From Hedera helix (lineage: Eukaryota; Streptophyta; Magnoliopsida; Apiales; Araliaceae): DNA of 64,000 bases. Below are positions 1 to 11,073 of this stretch, in pieces. Under the pieces are notes generated by a model. That model was given only the letters and a program-made list of their open reading frames with translations, did not search any database and was not told the origin of the DNA. The stretch lies in the NCBI GenBank assembly GCA_947179155.2, contig OX359270.1:17519556-17583555 (forward strand), written 5' to 3'. The translations under genes and the position numbers were made by a program. Positions within the stretch are counted from its first letter, which is position 1; every line of letters begins with the position of its first letter.

Positions 1-873
1 GTTGTGATTTATTCCATTTTCTTCATAGAACAGGTCCATATCTGAGAAATTAAACTCTCGTCCATGATCACTTCTGATGGCCTTGATCTTTTCGCCCTTT
101 TCATTCATGATTAGTCTGAAGAGCTTGATAAGATGTGAAATGGTTTCATCTTTAAAGCTTAGAAAAGATACTCATGTATATCTAGTGTAGTCATCTACTA
201 CCACTAGAGAGTATCTCTTTCCTCCGAGGCTAGTCGTTGAGACTGGTCCGAATAAATCCATGTGAAGTAATTGAAGAGCCTTATCATTTGAGTTTACTGA
301 TTTGCTCTGAAATGAAGTCTTTGTTTGCTTTCCAAACTGACAAGCTTTGCAGGGTTTTTCTTTGATGAAATTTAACTTTGGCAATCCTTTTACTAGATCT
401 TTGGAGGCAAGCTTTGAAATACTCTTAAAGTTAAGATGAGATAACCTCATGTGCCAGAGCCAGCACATATCTTCAGAGGCTTTAGAAAGAAAACAGACAG
501 TTTGTTCTGAACTTAATTGAGCAAGATTGACCACATAGACATTTCCTTCTCGAACTCCTTCTAGCTTTAGAGAGTCAGTTTTCAAATCTCTAACTTGGCA
601 TTGGTTGTTGAGGAAGGTGAGTTGATGTCCTTTGTCACAGAGTTGACTGATACTTAGCAAGTTGTGCTTTAGTCCCTCAACATACGCCACTTTACTGAAA
701 GATATTGTTCCATTTCCAGTTGAGCCATAACCTCTGGTTTTCCCAGAGTTGTTATCTCCAAAAATGACAGCAGGTCCATCTTTTTCCTTAAATTCTGATA
801 GAAGAGCCTTGTCTCCTGTCATGTGCCTAGAGCATCCACTGTCAAGATACCAGATAGATCTTTTTACTTGCAT
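1..873 (-). pseudogene. copia protease, GAG-pre-integrase and integrase N-part
   Basis: The open segment 172-873 starts near the protease active site (YLDSGCSRHMTGD, the D-S-G form used by copia proteases). It continues into the GAG-pre-integrase domain (LWHMRLSHLNFKSISKL) and the zinc-binding CxxC of integrase (KACQFG). It then enters the integrase core with the first catalytic Asp in HMDLFGPV and the motif VVVDDYTRYT. A stop codon directly after this motif closes the frame. Integrase-like residues (IRSDHGREF, with the second catalytic Asp) continue in the same frame to position 1. The stop sits where copia integrases usually have Trp, so a single substitution probably killed the frame. Confidence 0.88.
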
Positions 874-886
874 AACAAATCAATCT

Positions 887-1459
887 TCATTTTGGTACCC
901 ATATTTGTTTGGGTTCAACTTTGTTAGTACCTTTTGGGACCCAAATCTGTTTGACTTTAGATCCTTGCAGTCTATTATATCTTGACAAATATTGATCATT
1001 TTTATGATGGTGCCTATGATTGATATGATGTTGACGATGATATTTGTGCATTTGCGAATTCTTATTTGTCCAGGACTTGTAAGGATTATGATTTCTCATA
1101 GTCTTTTGATTTTGCTGATCTACATTCTGCTTCCATAGTACTCTAAAATTCTCATGATTCGTAGAGTGATTTTTGCTTGACTTATTTTTCAATTTTCTGA
1201 ACCCCAGACCCGTGCGAGCTTTATTTTCTAAAATGATAACAGGTTTAGCAGAATGTGGATTGCTGGGAGATATAGAATCTGAGGATTTGATGAACACAAT
1301 TCCTTTATTAAGATTAAAGGATTTGCCTTCATTTATTTCCATTGACTTCTCCATGTTGGGCTTTGAGAATGAATTCTCAAATCCTAATCCTGATTTATCA
1401 GTCGCATCTCTTTGACTTGAGATCAGGGTGTCCATAGACGAACTAGACTTGTTCCACAT
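887..1459 (-). pseudogene. copia Gag-protease linker region
   Basis: This open stretch of about 190 codons lies between the gag remnant and the protease. It is rich in Asn, His, Lys and Ser and ends with two copies of the residues IWVPK just before a stop. The same Trp-Val-Pro-Lys ending precedes the protease of the copia element near 58670, so it is a real part of this lineage and not a chance reading frame. It has no catalytic motif. It is out of frame with the neighbouring gag and protease pieces in this copy. Confidence 0.6.
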
Positions 1460-1582
1460 AAAAATTGTCTTTTCTAGTTCCTGAATCTTGGAAACTAGTG
1501 AAGACTCTTTATGAGTGCTTAATTCGTTTATCTCTTTTAGTCTTTCATTCTCAGTCTCAAGATTAGAGTAAAGTTTTGCAGT

Positions 1583-2931
1583 TTAAAATGAGGCTTCTAA
1601 TTCTATGCTTATTTTTTCTTTATCCTCTTTTAGATGAGAGTAGTCTTTAGATAACCTTCTAAACAGTTTTATGTATTTGTGTAATTCTACCATTAAGTCA
1701 TGCATGCCTTCTCTAAGATCATCAATGCTTAATTCAGGAGAGTAGAAATCAAATACCTCATCTATGTTGAATTCCTTTTTGCTGCTTCCTTCTTCGTTTG
1801 CCATTAAGCACAGGTTGGCCTTCTGTGGCTCTTCATCGTCACTTGACTCAGAATTTAGTTCTTCTTCTGAGTCACTCCAGGAGCCTTCAGCTATGAAGCT
1901 TTTGTCTTTCTTCTTTTGTTTGTGGAAGCTCTTGAATTCTCTTTTTGGATTTCCTCTTGTTTTGTCCCTCCTCAGCTCTCCTCTTAAGGGTTTTGGACAT
2001 TTAGCAATGAAATGACCTGGCTTTTTGCAATTATAGCAAAGGTCATTTGGTTGTTCTTTGCTATTGTTGCTTCTGAAATTCTGAGGTCTGTTCCTGTTGA
2101 TGAATCTTTTAAAGTGTCTGACTAGCATGGCAGCTCCTTCATCATCATTTGATTCATCCTTGTCAGAGTCAGAGATATCCTTGTGATTGCTTCTGTGAGT
2201 TGAGGTTGAGGCTTTAAGAGCAATGTTTTTCTCCTTCTTTCTTTCCCTAGATAGATTTTCTGCTCTTTGATTTAGCTCCAGCTCATAGGTGAGAAGATTT
2301 CCATATAACTGTTGTACAGTCATCTCGTGCAGGTTCTTTAACTCCCGGATGGCTGTGGTTTTGGCATCCCATTTACTTGGCAAAGATCTCATGAATTTAA
2401 TGATAAGATCTCTATTTGGATAGATTTTCCATAAGATCTGAGAGAGTTTAGTAGCAAATTAAATCTTTCGTAGGTGGTTGTAATGTTTTCACCTGAGATT
2501 TGGGTGAACATTTCATACTGCTGAACAAGCAGTGATTGCTTATTTTCTCTGACTTCTTATGTTCCTTCATGCATGATCAACAGAGTTTGTCAGACTTCTT
2601 GAGTTATTTTACAGTTGATAACGTTCTCAAATAGATCATCATCCAGAGATTGAAATAAGATATTCTTAGCCCTTTTGTCTCTTTGAACATCCTTCTTTTC
2701 ATTGTCTGTTCATTCGTCTCTTTTCTTTGCTACTAGCTTGCTTGGATCTTCAGTTGATAGTGCAAGCTTCATTGGTATGATTGGCCCATTTAGCACTGTC
2801 TCGAATAGTTCATCATCTATAGCATCCATGTAAGCCTGCATACGAACTTTCCAGTTAGCAAATTTTTCTTTATTACACATAGGTGGTCTGTTACCTCCAC
2901 CGAGTTCTGATCCGTTCTTGTTGAGTGCCAT
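1583..2931 (-). pseudogene. copia gag remnant with zinc knuckle
   Basis: The N-terminal part (2710-2931) begins MALNKNGSELGG and contains FANWKVRMQAYMDAIDD, typical of the plant copia Gag N-terminus. The frame is then closed by stop codons and a shift between about 2393 and 2709, although recognisable Gag residues continue. The C-terminal part (1583-2392) is open and has a CCHC zinc knuckle (CYNCKKPGHFIAKC) that would bind genomic RNA, then an acidic, Ser/Glu-rich tail. The open tract ends at 1583. Gag would form the virus-like particle; this copy cannot make a full-length one. Confidence 0.85.
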
Positions 2932-2986
2932 TTGATCTACTCAAGCTTGTAAGACTTTAGATGTGAGAACCTGCTCTGATACCAAT

Positions 2987-4474
2987 TGTTAGTTCTCAAT
3001 GACACGATAGATATCTAGAAGGGGGGGGGGTTGAATAAATTCATTTTAAAAATTTCTTTTACTTTAAAGATCTTACTTAATTAATTCTTAATCAAAAAGT
3101 TTAACACGGCGGAATACGATTTAGTTACCCTTTTCTTGATATGTTAGAGTAAGAATTCAACAAGCAATTATATGGCAGATATAGCAAATAAAAAACACAA
3201 TAAGAAAGACTCTGGGTTGTAAGTGGTTCAGAGCTCACAAGACTCCTACTCCACTGTTCTGCTCTTCCAGGAGCAAATCCACTAAGGATACTCTTACAAT
3301 TTCAGAATCACTAAGATTCCTTCAAGACCCGCAGTCTTGGAACTCTAGTTCACTAAGAACTCTACAAGTCTAACAGGCTTGGATACACTAGTTCACAAAG
3401 AACTCTTCTGGAGTGATGTAGATTTGGATGTGCTACTAAGTTGCTATTAGCTTGAGTTTTCGAAGGACTTAGTAGCAATGCAAGCTTTCTTATCAGTTTG
3501 ATCTTTTTCACTTCTTACGTATATTTTTCTTTGTGCAAAAATTAGCTTACTTTTCCTTTTGTCGATCTTAGTATTTAAGAAGTGAGGGCTTCAGTTTTCT
3601 TCCCGTTGGAACATCTGCTTGAGCTTTTGTTTCTTTCCGTTACCTCACAGAGGAGAGCTGCTGTATATTATATTAATATAGCTCATTAAAGCTCTGATGA
3701 GATTTTATTTGATCTGACATGTTAGTCCATGGATGGTTGTTTTCTTTTTCCTTGGGGACAGATGTGTCAGTCGTAGGTTCCTACCAACTTTCATAGAGTC
3801 GTTTGGTCCTTCCATACTATAGGACTGATAGGACACAGTCCTCTGACTTTTCTGCCTTGAAAGTCTTTTTTCTGTTGCATAGTGCGCTTGGGTCAGTTCC
3901 CTGACTTTTCTGACTTTGATCGATTTGCAGAAGTTTTTCTTTTCGGTTACATCAATGCAGATTGAATTCCTGAACAGAATAGCTCCTGATCTGAGAGTCG
4001 TGATGTCTCTTGCCTTTTTACTCAACGACCCTCCATGATTAATTCTATGAATATCCTTGCTGTCGTGATTGATCTGTAAAGGATCATCTTTTACTGTCAT
4101 CGTAGAGTTTACTCAACTGTTAGACTGTTGATCGTAGAGTTCGTTTTATGGTTTCTCGCTTAGAACATAGTCTGTTGGCCGTAGAGTCTTCTTGGCCAAA
4201 ATCGTAGAGTCCGTTCTATGATTGGTTGTCTTGATCGTAGAGTCTGTTAATCGTAGAGTCTTTTTGACTGAAATCGTAGAGTCCATTCTACGATTATATT
4301 ACAACAAAAGATCAACCTAACAGTTTTGATCTATCTAAGTCTTAGTACATCACAAAAGACTTTTATAAATCCATACATTTATATTAGGAGATTAACCTAA
4401 CAATTTTGATCTTATCTAATACAGCCCTTGTACATTATTTCTTATCATCAAATTTAACCATTCAATGTTCAACA
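2987..4474 (-). repeat. 5' LTR of the minus-strand copia element
   Basis: The LTR starts, in minus-strand terms, with TGTTGAAC at 4474 and ends with CTAACA at 2987, two bases from the primer-binding site. The outer edge is fixed by homology: from 4475 the sequence matches element B from 26541 onwards, so 4474/4475 is an insertion junction inside element A. The first five bases of element A there (GAGAA, 4475-4479) are the expected target duplication; the partner copy lies left of the window. The U3 part (4098-4283) carries repeated CGTAGAGT motifs. A run of ten G at about 3021-3030 lies near the inner end, as in the other SIRE-like LTR. The frame on the minus strand at 3705-4100 is LTR sequence, not a gene. 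Confidence 0.78.
4098..4293 (-). repeat. CGTAGAGT repeat cluster in LTR U3
   Basis: The octamer CGTAGAGT occurs seven times between about 4099 and 4283, usually as ATCGTAGAGTC, with uneven spacing of about 15 to 45 bp. Two copies extend into inverted repeats; the best is AATCGTAGA, six bases, then TCTACGATT at 4271-4294. In element orientation the cluster lies near the start of the LTR, where enhancers are expected. A transcriptional role is inference. Confidence 0.7.
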
Positions 4475-6459
4475 GAGAATACTTAAGCAATAAGTTTCTA
4501 GATCATCTCAAGCGAAATGGTATTATCTCACAATAGACATGGTGATGATCCATGATGAGTTATATTAATCTTCCAGTATCCTTCTAGGGTTATACCTTAG
4601 AAACAGTCGCATATCTACTAAACAAGGTACCTTCAAATTCCGTCCCTAAGACTTCATATGAGTTATGGATAGGGAGGAAACCAAGTCTTAAATATGTTAA
4701 GATTAGAATTGTCTAGCTTATGTCAAAAGGTTTGACAGTGATAAGCTTAGGACAAGATTTGACAAGTGTAAACTTGTGGGATATCCTAAAGAATGTTTAG
4801 GATATCACTTCTATGATCCGACTAATTAAAAGGTGTTTGTTGAATCACGCTACCTATAGGAAAAGATGTTTTTCCTTAAAGGATTAGTGGGAGTAAAATA
4901 GATCTTGAAGAAGTTCAAGAACCACAAAACACTACAAATCAAGTGAAGGAATCTATATAAGTAGATAAACCTATTGTACCATAACCAAGTCGTAAATCTG
5001 GTTTAGTACCGAAGATACCTAAATAGTATGGATTCATCATAGATGATGATGATGATGAGGTACACATTATAGTGGATGATGATCCAGTTACATACGACGA
5101 GGCATGAGTATTAGATACTCAAGAGAAATGACTGATGATCATAAAATTTAAAATGGATTTTTAGAGAAAGACTAAAGCATATAGCAAGGTGGAGACCTAT
5201 AAGACCTGACTAGTGATAAAAAGATTTTAAATAAGGTTAATGAGTTGACTATAATGAAACTTTTCACTAGTGAAAATGCATATATCAATTCGGATTTTAC
5301 TTGCATTTGTAGCTTATTATACAAAAGGATGTATGTATGATACAACCAAGAGGATTTTTCTCCATATAGATGGACTAAATCAAGTATGTAAGTTACAATA
5401 ATCCAATTATGGATTGAAGCAAGTTTCTAGAAAATAGAACGTCCGTTTTGATGAGACAATCAAAGGAGTTTGATTTTATCAAAGACGATGATGAACCAAG
5501 TGTGTACAAAGGTTAGTTGGAGCACTGTGACATTCCTAGTCTTATATGATGATATAATACTAATAAGGAATGACATACCGATGCTACAATCAGTAAAGAT
5601 GTGATTGTCTAAACACTTCTCCGTGAAGGACTTGGGAGAAACATCCTATATTTTGGGGATAAAGATCTATAGAAATAGATCTAAAAGGATGATTGGCTTG
5701 TCCAAAGGAACGTACATTGATTATATGCTAAAGAAGTTTAGCATGAAAGATTCCAAGAAAGGGCTCATGCCAATGGGTTTTGGAATACATCTCTCGAAGA
5801 AGCAGGTTCCAAAGACACCTGAAGAGAGAGACCGTATAAGTAAGACTCCTTATGCCTCAGCAATAGGATCTATCATGTACGGGATAATATATACTTGACC
5901 TGATATTGCCTATGCATGATAAGTAGATATCAGTTTATTTCTGGAGAAGAATATTAGAAAAGAGTTTCTAATGATGGATCTGATATAAAACTAGAGGGCT
6001 TAACAAACTCAAGTTTATTCAGACTAACCAAGATAACAACATATCCGTTTCAGGTAATATGATTACCTTGAACGGTGCTGCAGTGAGTTGAAAAAGTTCC
6101 AAACAGCAAGGAGTTGCTGATTTAGTGACAAAGACATAGTAAATAACTATAAGTGAAGATGCAAAGGTGATTGTTTGGTTCAACATGTTCATTACAGAAC
6201 TTATAATGGTTCCTAGCATTAAAGGAGTTTAATTTGCCAAAGAACCTAGGTCTCATCTGAAATCCAAACATATGTTGCAGCACTTTCATATGATTAGATG
6301 AATCATTGAAAATGAGACGACGCCATAAAGATGGCAAGCTCTTAGAACGGCATTACAGATCCATTAACTAAAGCATTTTACTAAGCAATTTGTACGCCAC
6401 TTAGAGAAGAATGGTATGGGGATACCAAAGGGCGATTGGCTTTAGTGCAAGTGGGAGAT
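4475..6459 (+). mobile_element. Element A: degenerate copia internal region, 3' part
   Basis: This is the integrase C-terminus, RT and RNase H part of a plus-strand copia element, cut at 4474 by the insertion of the minus-strand element. It aligns along its length with 26541-28367 of element B. Integrase-type residues near 4600-4680 (ETVAYLLN- and PYELWIGRKPSLK-like) are followed by a linker and RT. Frameshifts and stops occur throughout. The only long open piece is 5605-5898. A polypurine tract (AAGTGGGAGAT, 6449-6459) touches the 3' LTR. The element's 5' part must lie left of the window. Confidence 0.85.
5500..5910 (+). pseudogene. RT fragment of element A with shortened active-site box
   Basis: The region reads LVLYDDIILIRND at about 5536-5574, then the open tract 5605-5898 with FSVKDLGETSYILGIKIYR and YASAIGSIMYG, standard C-terminal RT landmarks of Ty1/copia. 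Family RTs have Tyr-Val-Asp-Asp at the catalytic site. Here it is Tyr-Asp-Asp (5545-5553), one codon short. Element B has the same three-codon length at its box, so the lesion predates both copies. Stops flank the open tract on both sides. Confidence 0.82.
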
Positions 6460-8307
6460 TGAAAGTAGTATGCCCTCAAGCCAATCACATTTGATGTGAT
6501 AAGCATATACTTTGTAATCTTATTCATTTATTAATAAAAGAATCAAGGCATTTCTTTATTCATGATTAATTACTTGAATTAATCAAATGGATAAACCCAT
6601 AGTTTTCGAGCAATGCTTTTAGAATCATGATGAGGATCATGTTAATGAGATCTAAATTCAAGATAGCTCAAAACTAAAATTGTTCCTAGTCGTTAGATCA
6701 CTAAAAGGGGATTAGTAGATCCGGATAGATTGGTATATACTGCGCTTGCTCTTACGAAGAGAATGATTTATCTCATAATCATTTGTGTAGAGGCACTAAA
6801 GCAAGTATGTAGGTGCTTATTAGAGAATAAGTTCACTAAACGTGACTCGCTCAAGGAACACTTAATGGAGTCTTACTTGCCTGTCAATAGGAGTTCCTTT
6901 TGTGATAGTAGTACAAGTGATCCTTGGACTTGAGATCATCATAGTACCTTGTGTATCATGAATTATATTTTGACATATTCCTTAAAACCTTTAGAGTGTA
7001 TCAACGGGTATGATCGGATATAATAAGTCATACATGGAGATAGGTGAGTGATCAACAAAGAATCTACCACTTCTAGTAAAAGAAGGAAATGTCCAATGTG
7101 ATTCGATAAATGACAACTCAATAGTCATTGGCCAAGGCAGAATAGAAATTAGAAAGTAGTTTCTAATTTACATTAATTAGAGTTATTCATTTGAGGATTG
7201 AAATGCATATAATCAAATAAAATAAGACTTGATAGTAATACTATGTCTTATATTTGATTGGGACGTTGTGGGGTAGATGGATTGAATTGTACGGTAACTA
7301 TTCGCTGAATAGGCTCTTTTGTGATTAAATGTTGAAATCTATATTATTTGAAAAGTCGTTGATCGCTAAGGTGGCTTACCCTTATTATGGAATAAATATT
7401 ATTTATTTATTTAAATAAATTAAATAGTTTAATTTATTTATATAAATAAGACTAGAATAGTTCTAATTAATTTATTTTATAACCGGTTTAATATAGAGAA
7501 CCTAAAGGGTCACACCGCAAAAGGAAAATAATTATTTAAGAAGTAAATGACATAATTGTAATAATAAATTAAGTGTATTTAATTTATACTATGCGGATAG
7601 AATAAATTAAATAGCTTAATATTTATTATTTAGTATTTTGGAAATACTAATTATAAATTAATAAGAGGAGTCTTATTATTATTATTATTATTACTATTAT
7701 CATTATTATTTAGTTCCTAAATGATTTAGGAATTAATTAATAAAAGTACTCTCATAATTAATAATTAAGTTCCTAAATAGTTTATGAATTATAATTATTA
7801 TATTAAATCAATTAAGTTCCTAATTAGATTAGGAGTTTAAATAAAAACCATATTCCTAAAGGTGTTAGGAGGGTTTACTAAATCTATAAATAAGAGAAGT
7901 CTTATTATGGATTAAGGTTATACACATACACTTCTATAAGTTTTGGGAGAGTACTCACATATTCTCTAGAGAGAGAGAATTAGGGTTTGCCATAACTCAC
8001 TTCTTGAATTATTATTATTCCTTGGTGGATCACCTCTAGAGGCCAAACACTTGGGTGGCTAACGTTGATCATTGGAATCCAATCGGTGAAATTCAAGGAG
8101 AACGTGAAAGACTTGGAGGTGAACTTGTACCCGTTGATGCTTTGAGTTCTACAAGGGTATAATTCTCTAACTTCTTATTTATTAATTAATAGTTGCGCAT
8201 AAAGGTCGATCCATGATTATGGTTTGTAAATTTTTAAATTTAATTTTACCATGCTTCTGCTATTTTATGCAATTTGATTACATGTCTGTGAATTTTATAA
8301 ACCAACA
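6460..8307 (+). repeat. 3' LTR of element A
   Basis: The LTR begins TGAAAGTAGTATGCCC right after the polypurine tract and ends CCAACA at 8307. It is the same LTR family as 20707-22686, 28368-30342 and 59211-61026 and is visibly more diverged from the element B pair than they are from each other. It contains an ATT/TTA trinucleotide run (about 7674-7710), palindromes such as TTCCTAAATGATTTAGGAA (7714-7732) and a TATA box (TATAAATAAG, about 7885). The bases after it (GTTTT, 8308-8312) resume the long gypsy-type LTR R1 in register with R2 at 17847, so GTTTT is the likely target duplication. Confidence 0.85.
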
Positions 8308-8795
8308 GTTTTAGCAAGCTAAACCAAGATCGATGAAACTTAGTTCTTCATGTTCTTCGTGTTCTTGAGTAAAAGTCATAAATCGTACATAAATAGGTTT
8401 ATAATTTTGTTATTTTTATGTTATGAAGTGTGATTGAGTCTTATAACATGATATCTTAAGCAAATAAAGCTACTGGTATCATGTTTCACGTGGCTAACCC
8501 TAAAAATATTGGTCAAAGTATGCTAACTGACTTTTTTGCAAATTTTTGAAATCTTAAAGTCTGAATCTACCTTAGTAACCTTAAGTAAAGTTGTAGATCA
8601 TGAAATTCTAAACAATTTAGACTCAATAATCACCTTAAAATATTTTCTTATGACAAATTTATGACTGTCGCAGTAAAAGAGGTCGAAGTTGAAAATTTTA
8701 AGGGACCATTCAGGTTCAAGTACTTAAAAATGTGATTTTGAGTTAGCCACTTAACCGAATGATTATAATAATGAAAATAGTCTACTTAAGCTATC
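8308..8795 (+). repeat. Long gypsy-type LTR R1, first segment
   Basis: This segment aligns with 17847-18326 of R2 and shares CATGTTTTAGC-type flanks, GGTCAAAGTATGCTAACTGA and the end ACTTAACC..AAGCTATC. It is the middle of a long LTR whose left part is outside the window, beyond the insertion of element A. It stops at 8795, where a solo LTR is inserted, and resumes at 11074. No coding potential is seen. Confidence 0.8.
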
Positions 8796-11073
8796 TGTAG
8801 ACACCCAAATTTTGCACTTTTGTACTAACCCTGGCAGGAGGGCAAAGTCGTCACTTGACCCGACATGCCCGACATGCGAAAAAGAAGGTGGACCTCAACA
8901 CGAAGCCACCCCAACGACTTATGGTCAAAGCCGCCACAACGAACAACGAGCATCAGGTTACTTGAGTCAAGACAAACAGTCGATCCAGAAGAACCTGATT
9001 TGATCACAAAAGACGACTAATGGCCACTACGCTTACGATGTTCGGGGGTCTCGCTCCCCGGTGAGCGAGCGGCTGCCCAGCTCGCCGGTGAGCTGGCGGG
9101 GGTGGAAGGGGGCAGCGCCCCATGGAAGCCAAGCACAAAGAACGATTTATGCATCAAGAAACAGCCTTCCAAAATAATACCACAAAAATTGGCGAATTAA
9201 GACCGCGTGGCACGAAAATCGAGAAAAATAAACCGGACAGCCGCGGATGCACCTGCGGCCACCGACAAAAAGGACTTTTGCGCTGCTCGAGGGCGGCACA
9301 CGACAGCCGAGGTTCGACGCTGACGGCCACAGCAGGCAGCCGCAGATGGATCTGCGGCCAGCAGCAGATGCATCTGCGGCTGCCTGGTGAACCCTATAGA
9401 TCGGCCATTTCCACCCGAGAGCACAAAAGGAGAAGAAAAAAGAGGAAGAAGATAGAGTTTAGAGTTTAGAGAGAGAGAGTTCGCGAGTGGAGAGAAAAAA
9501 ACCTTTGTTCTTGGTGAGATTTGAGTGAAAGATTCATCCTTTCTTGCTAATTAGTTGAGTGTTATTGTGGTGTTGTCCGATTCATGAAATAAGAAGCTTA
9601 AATCGGCATTTTGCAAGGTGAAATGGGTTTTCTTTTGATATTTTTTTGTTTGTATTAATGTGATAATGTTGTGTTTTGGGTCTATGTAGCATATTATGTT
9701 GTTGTATTGATGATGATCCGTGGGTTAGGGGTCGTTAGCGAGGGTTCCGTTGGAACGTAAATTCCTCCTAATGCCCCGATGACATCCGTACGATGATATA
9801 TCATTCGTTGAGTTCATAGAAAGTTGTGGTATTGTTATTGAGATTTTGGGATGCATATGGTACCGTAATGAGTTAGTATTGTTAGATTTGTATTAGTGTT
9901 GGTTGTGCAACGATTTGGGGTGAATGTGAGCCTAGGGAGGAGATCCTCGTGGTCAAAATCCCGATGATGGACATTTTTGGTATATGTAATCATTAGATGG
10001 GATTTATGGTTATGTAAATGTAATATTGGGCCTTAAAGCGATACCGAATCGGGATCGGGTTAAGGCCCCGTAATAATAAAGATATGTGATTGTGGGTGTT
10101 TGGGGTTGTCTAGATGACTCACATGCCCATGGATAGCCCCGACACGTTTTGAATGCTTATTTTGATTTATGGCAAAAAACGATTTTCAAAAAATAAAGCA
10201 AATGATAAAGATCTTCTAAAAAGAATCAATTTAGGATATTAGACACACGAGGTTTAAAAAGTAAAGAGTTTTGGGCGAAACTTTGATCCTTGTTTGACGA
10301 AAAAGCTATATTGGGTTTTGAAATATCATAAAAGATGTTTTCAGAATAAATAAATAAACGTTTTCATTAAACTTTGTGCATAGGGTTAAAGAGTTCTAGA
10401 AGTTGCCTTCATTTTATTTATATTTACTGTTAGAAGGCAATGTATAGTCTCGATTCCTATTTGACAAAAGTTTAAAAACTATTGTTTTCTAAAATGACAT
10501 CTAATAAAAACCTCATCGTTTTCGAAATTAAAATCAATCTTTCTTATAAAAAGCGAAGCCTCGTCATTTGGGTCAAAAGACGTCTAAAACGCTTTCCCGA
10601 CAAAACACATTTTGACATATAAAATCAAAGCAACTTTATGCAAAAGGACACCACAAACCTCCATTTAGGCACACACACACACGCGCGCGCACACACACAT
10701 TTTAAGATTTAAAAGGATAGGAAAACATCGAGATTGCGGTAACCGTATTTCACCGAAGTCGGGGGGTGCCTAACACATTCCCCTCGCTTAAGCAAGCCCC
10801 CGAACTCCATGAATCTCGGTTTGCGGACCAATTGAATCGGAGTCACATATAAGCCATTACGATTACGAAAACAAAAATTCGGATGAGTTGGTACATCCAT
10901 TTCAAATATACCAACTGGCGACTCTGGTCAATTGGCTCATAAAGAAATCGATCTTTCAAAACCCGTCGACATTAAGCCGACCCTTTTCAAAATCATATTT
11001 AATTCAAAGGGCTAAAATTGAAAGGGGCATTTAAATATTAAAAAACGAAACGACGAAAATCCCGGCGTCGACA
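8796..11073 (+). repeat. Solo Ty3/gypsy-like LTR, 2.28 kb, TSD CTATC
   Basis: The repeat begins TGTAGACACC and ends GGCGTCGACA, nearly inverted ends with TG..CA termini. It is flanked by CTATC at 8791-8795 and 11074-11078. The uninterrupted site is present in R2 (AAGCTATCCTA at about 18320), which proves an insertion. No gag or pol is present between the ends. It holds a GC-rich block (9040-9120), a cluster of GCAGAT/ATCTGC palindromes (9236-9385) and a CA/CG repeat (10671-10700). TGGCGACTCTGG at about 10917 resembles the primer-binding sites of some plant gypsy elements, so a stub of internal sequence cannot be excluded. Short open frames inside are not genes. Confidence 0.85.

Larger units (their letters stand above)
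1..2986 (-). mobile_element. Ty1/copia element (SIRE-like), internal region, 5' half only
   Basis: Read on the minus strand this is gag followed by protease and integrase, the gene order of Ty1/copia. The element runs off the left edge of the window, so RT, RNase H and the other LTR are not seen. A primer-binding site matching the initiator tRNA-Met pattern (TGGTATCAGAGC on the minus strand) lies at 2973-2984, next to the LTR that starts at 2987. A link region ending in the residues IWVPK precedes the protease, as in the second copia element of this window (56925-63720), so both belong to one lineage. SIRE-like is an inference from this layout and the LTR sequence. The frame is broken several times, so the copy cannot encode a working polyprotein. 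Confidence 0.88.

Noticed and set aside
3705..4100. A 131-codon minus-strand open frame
   Set aside because: It lies entirely inside a copia LTR and has no recognisable domain.
9122..9469. A 115-codon frame in GC-rich sequence
   Set aside because: It is inside the solo LTR at 8796-11073; the GC-rich palindromes create open frames on both strands.
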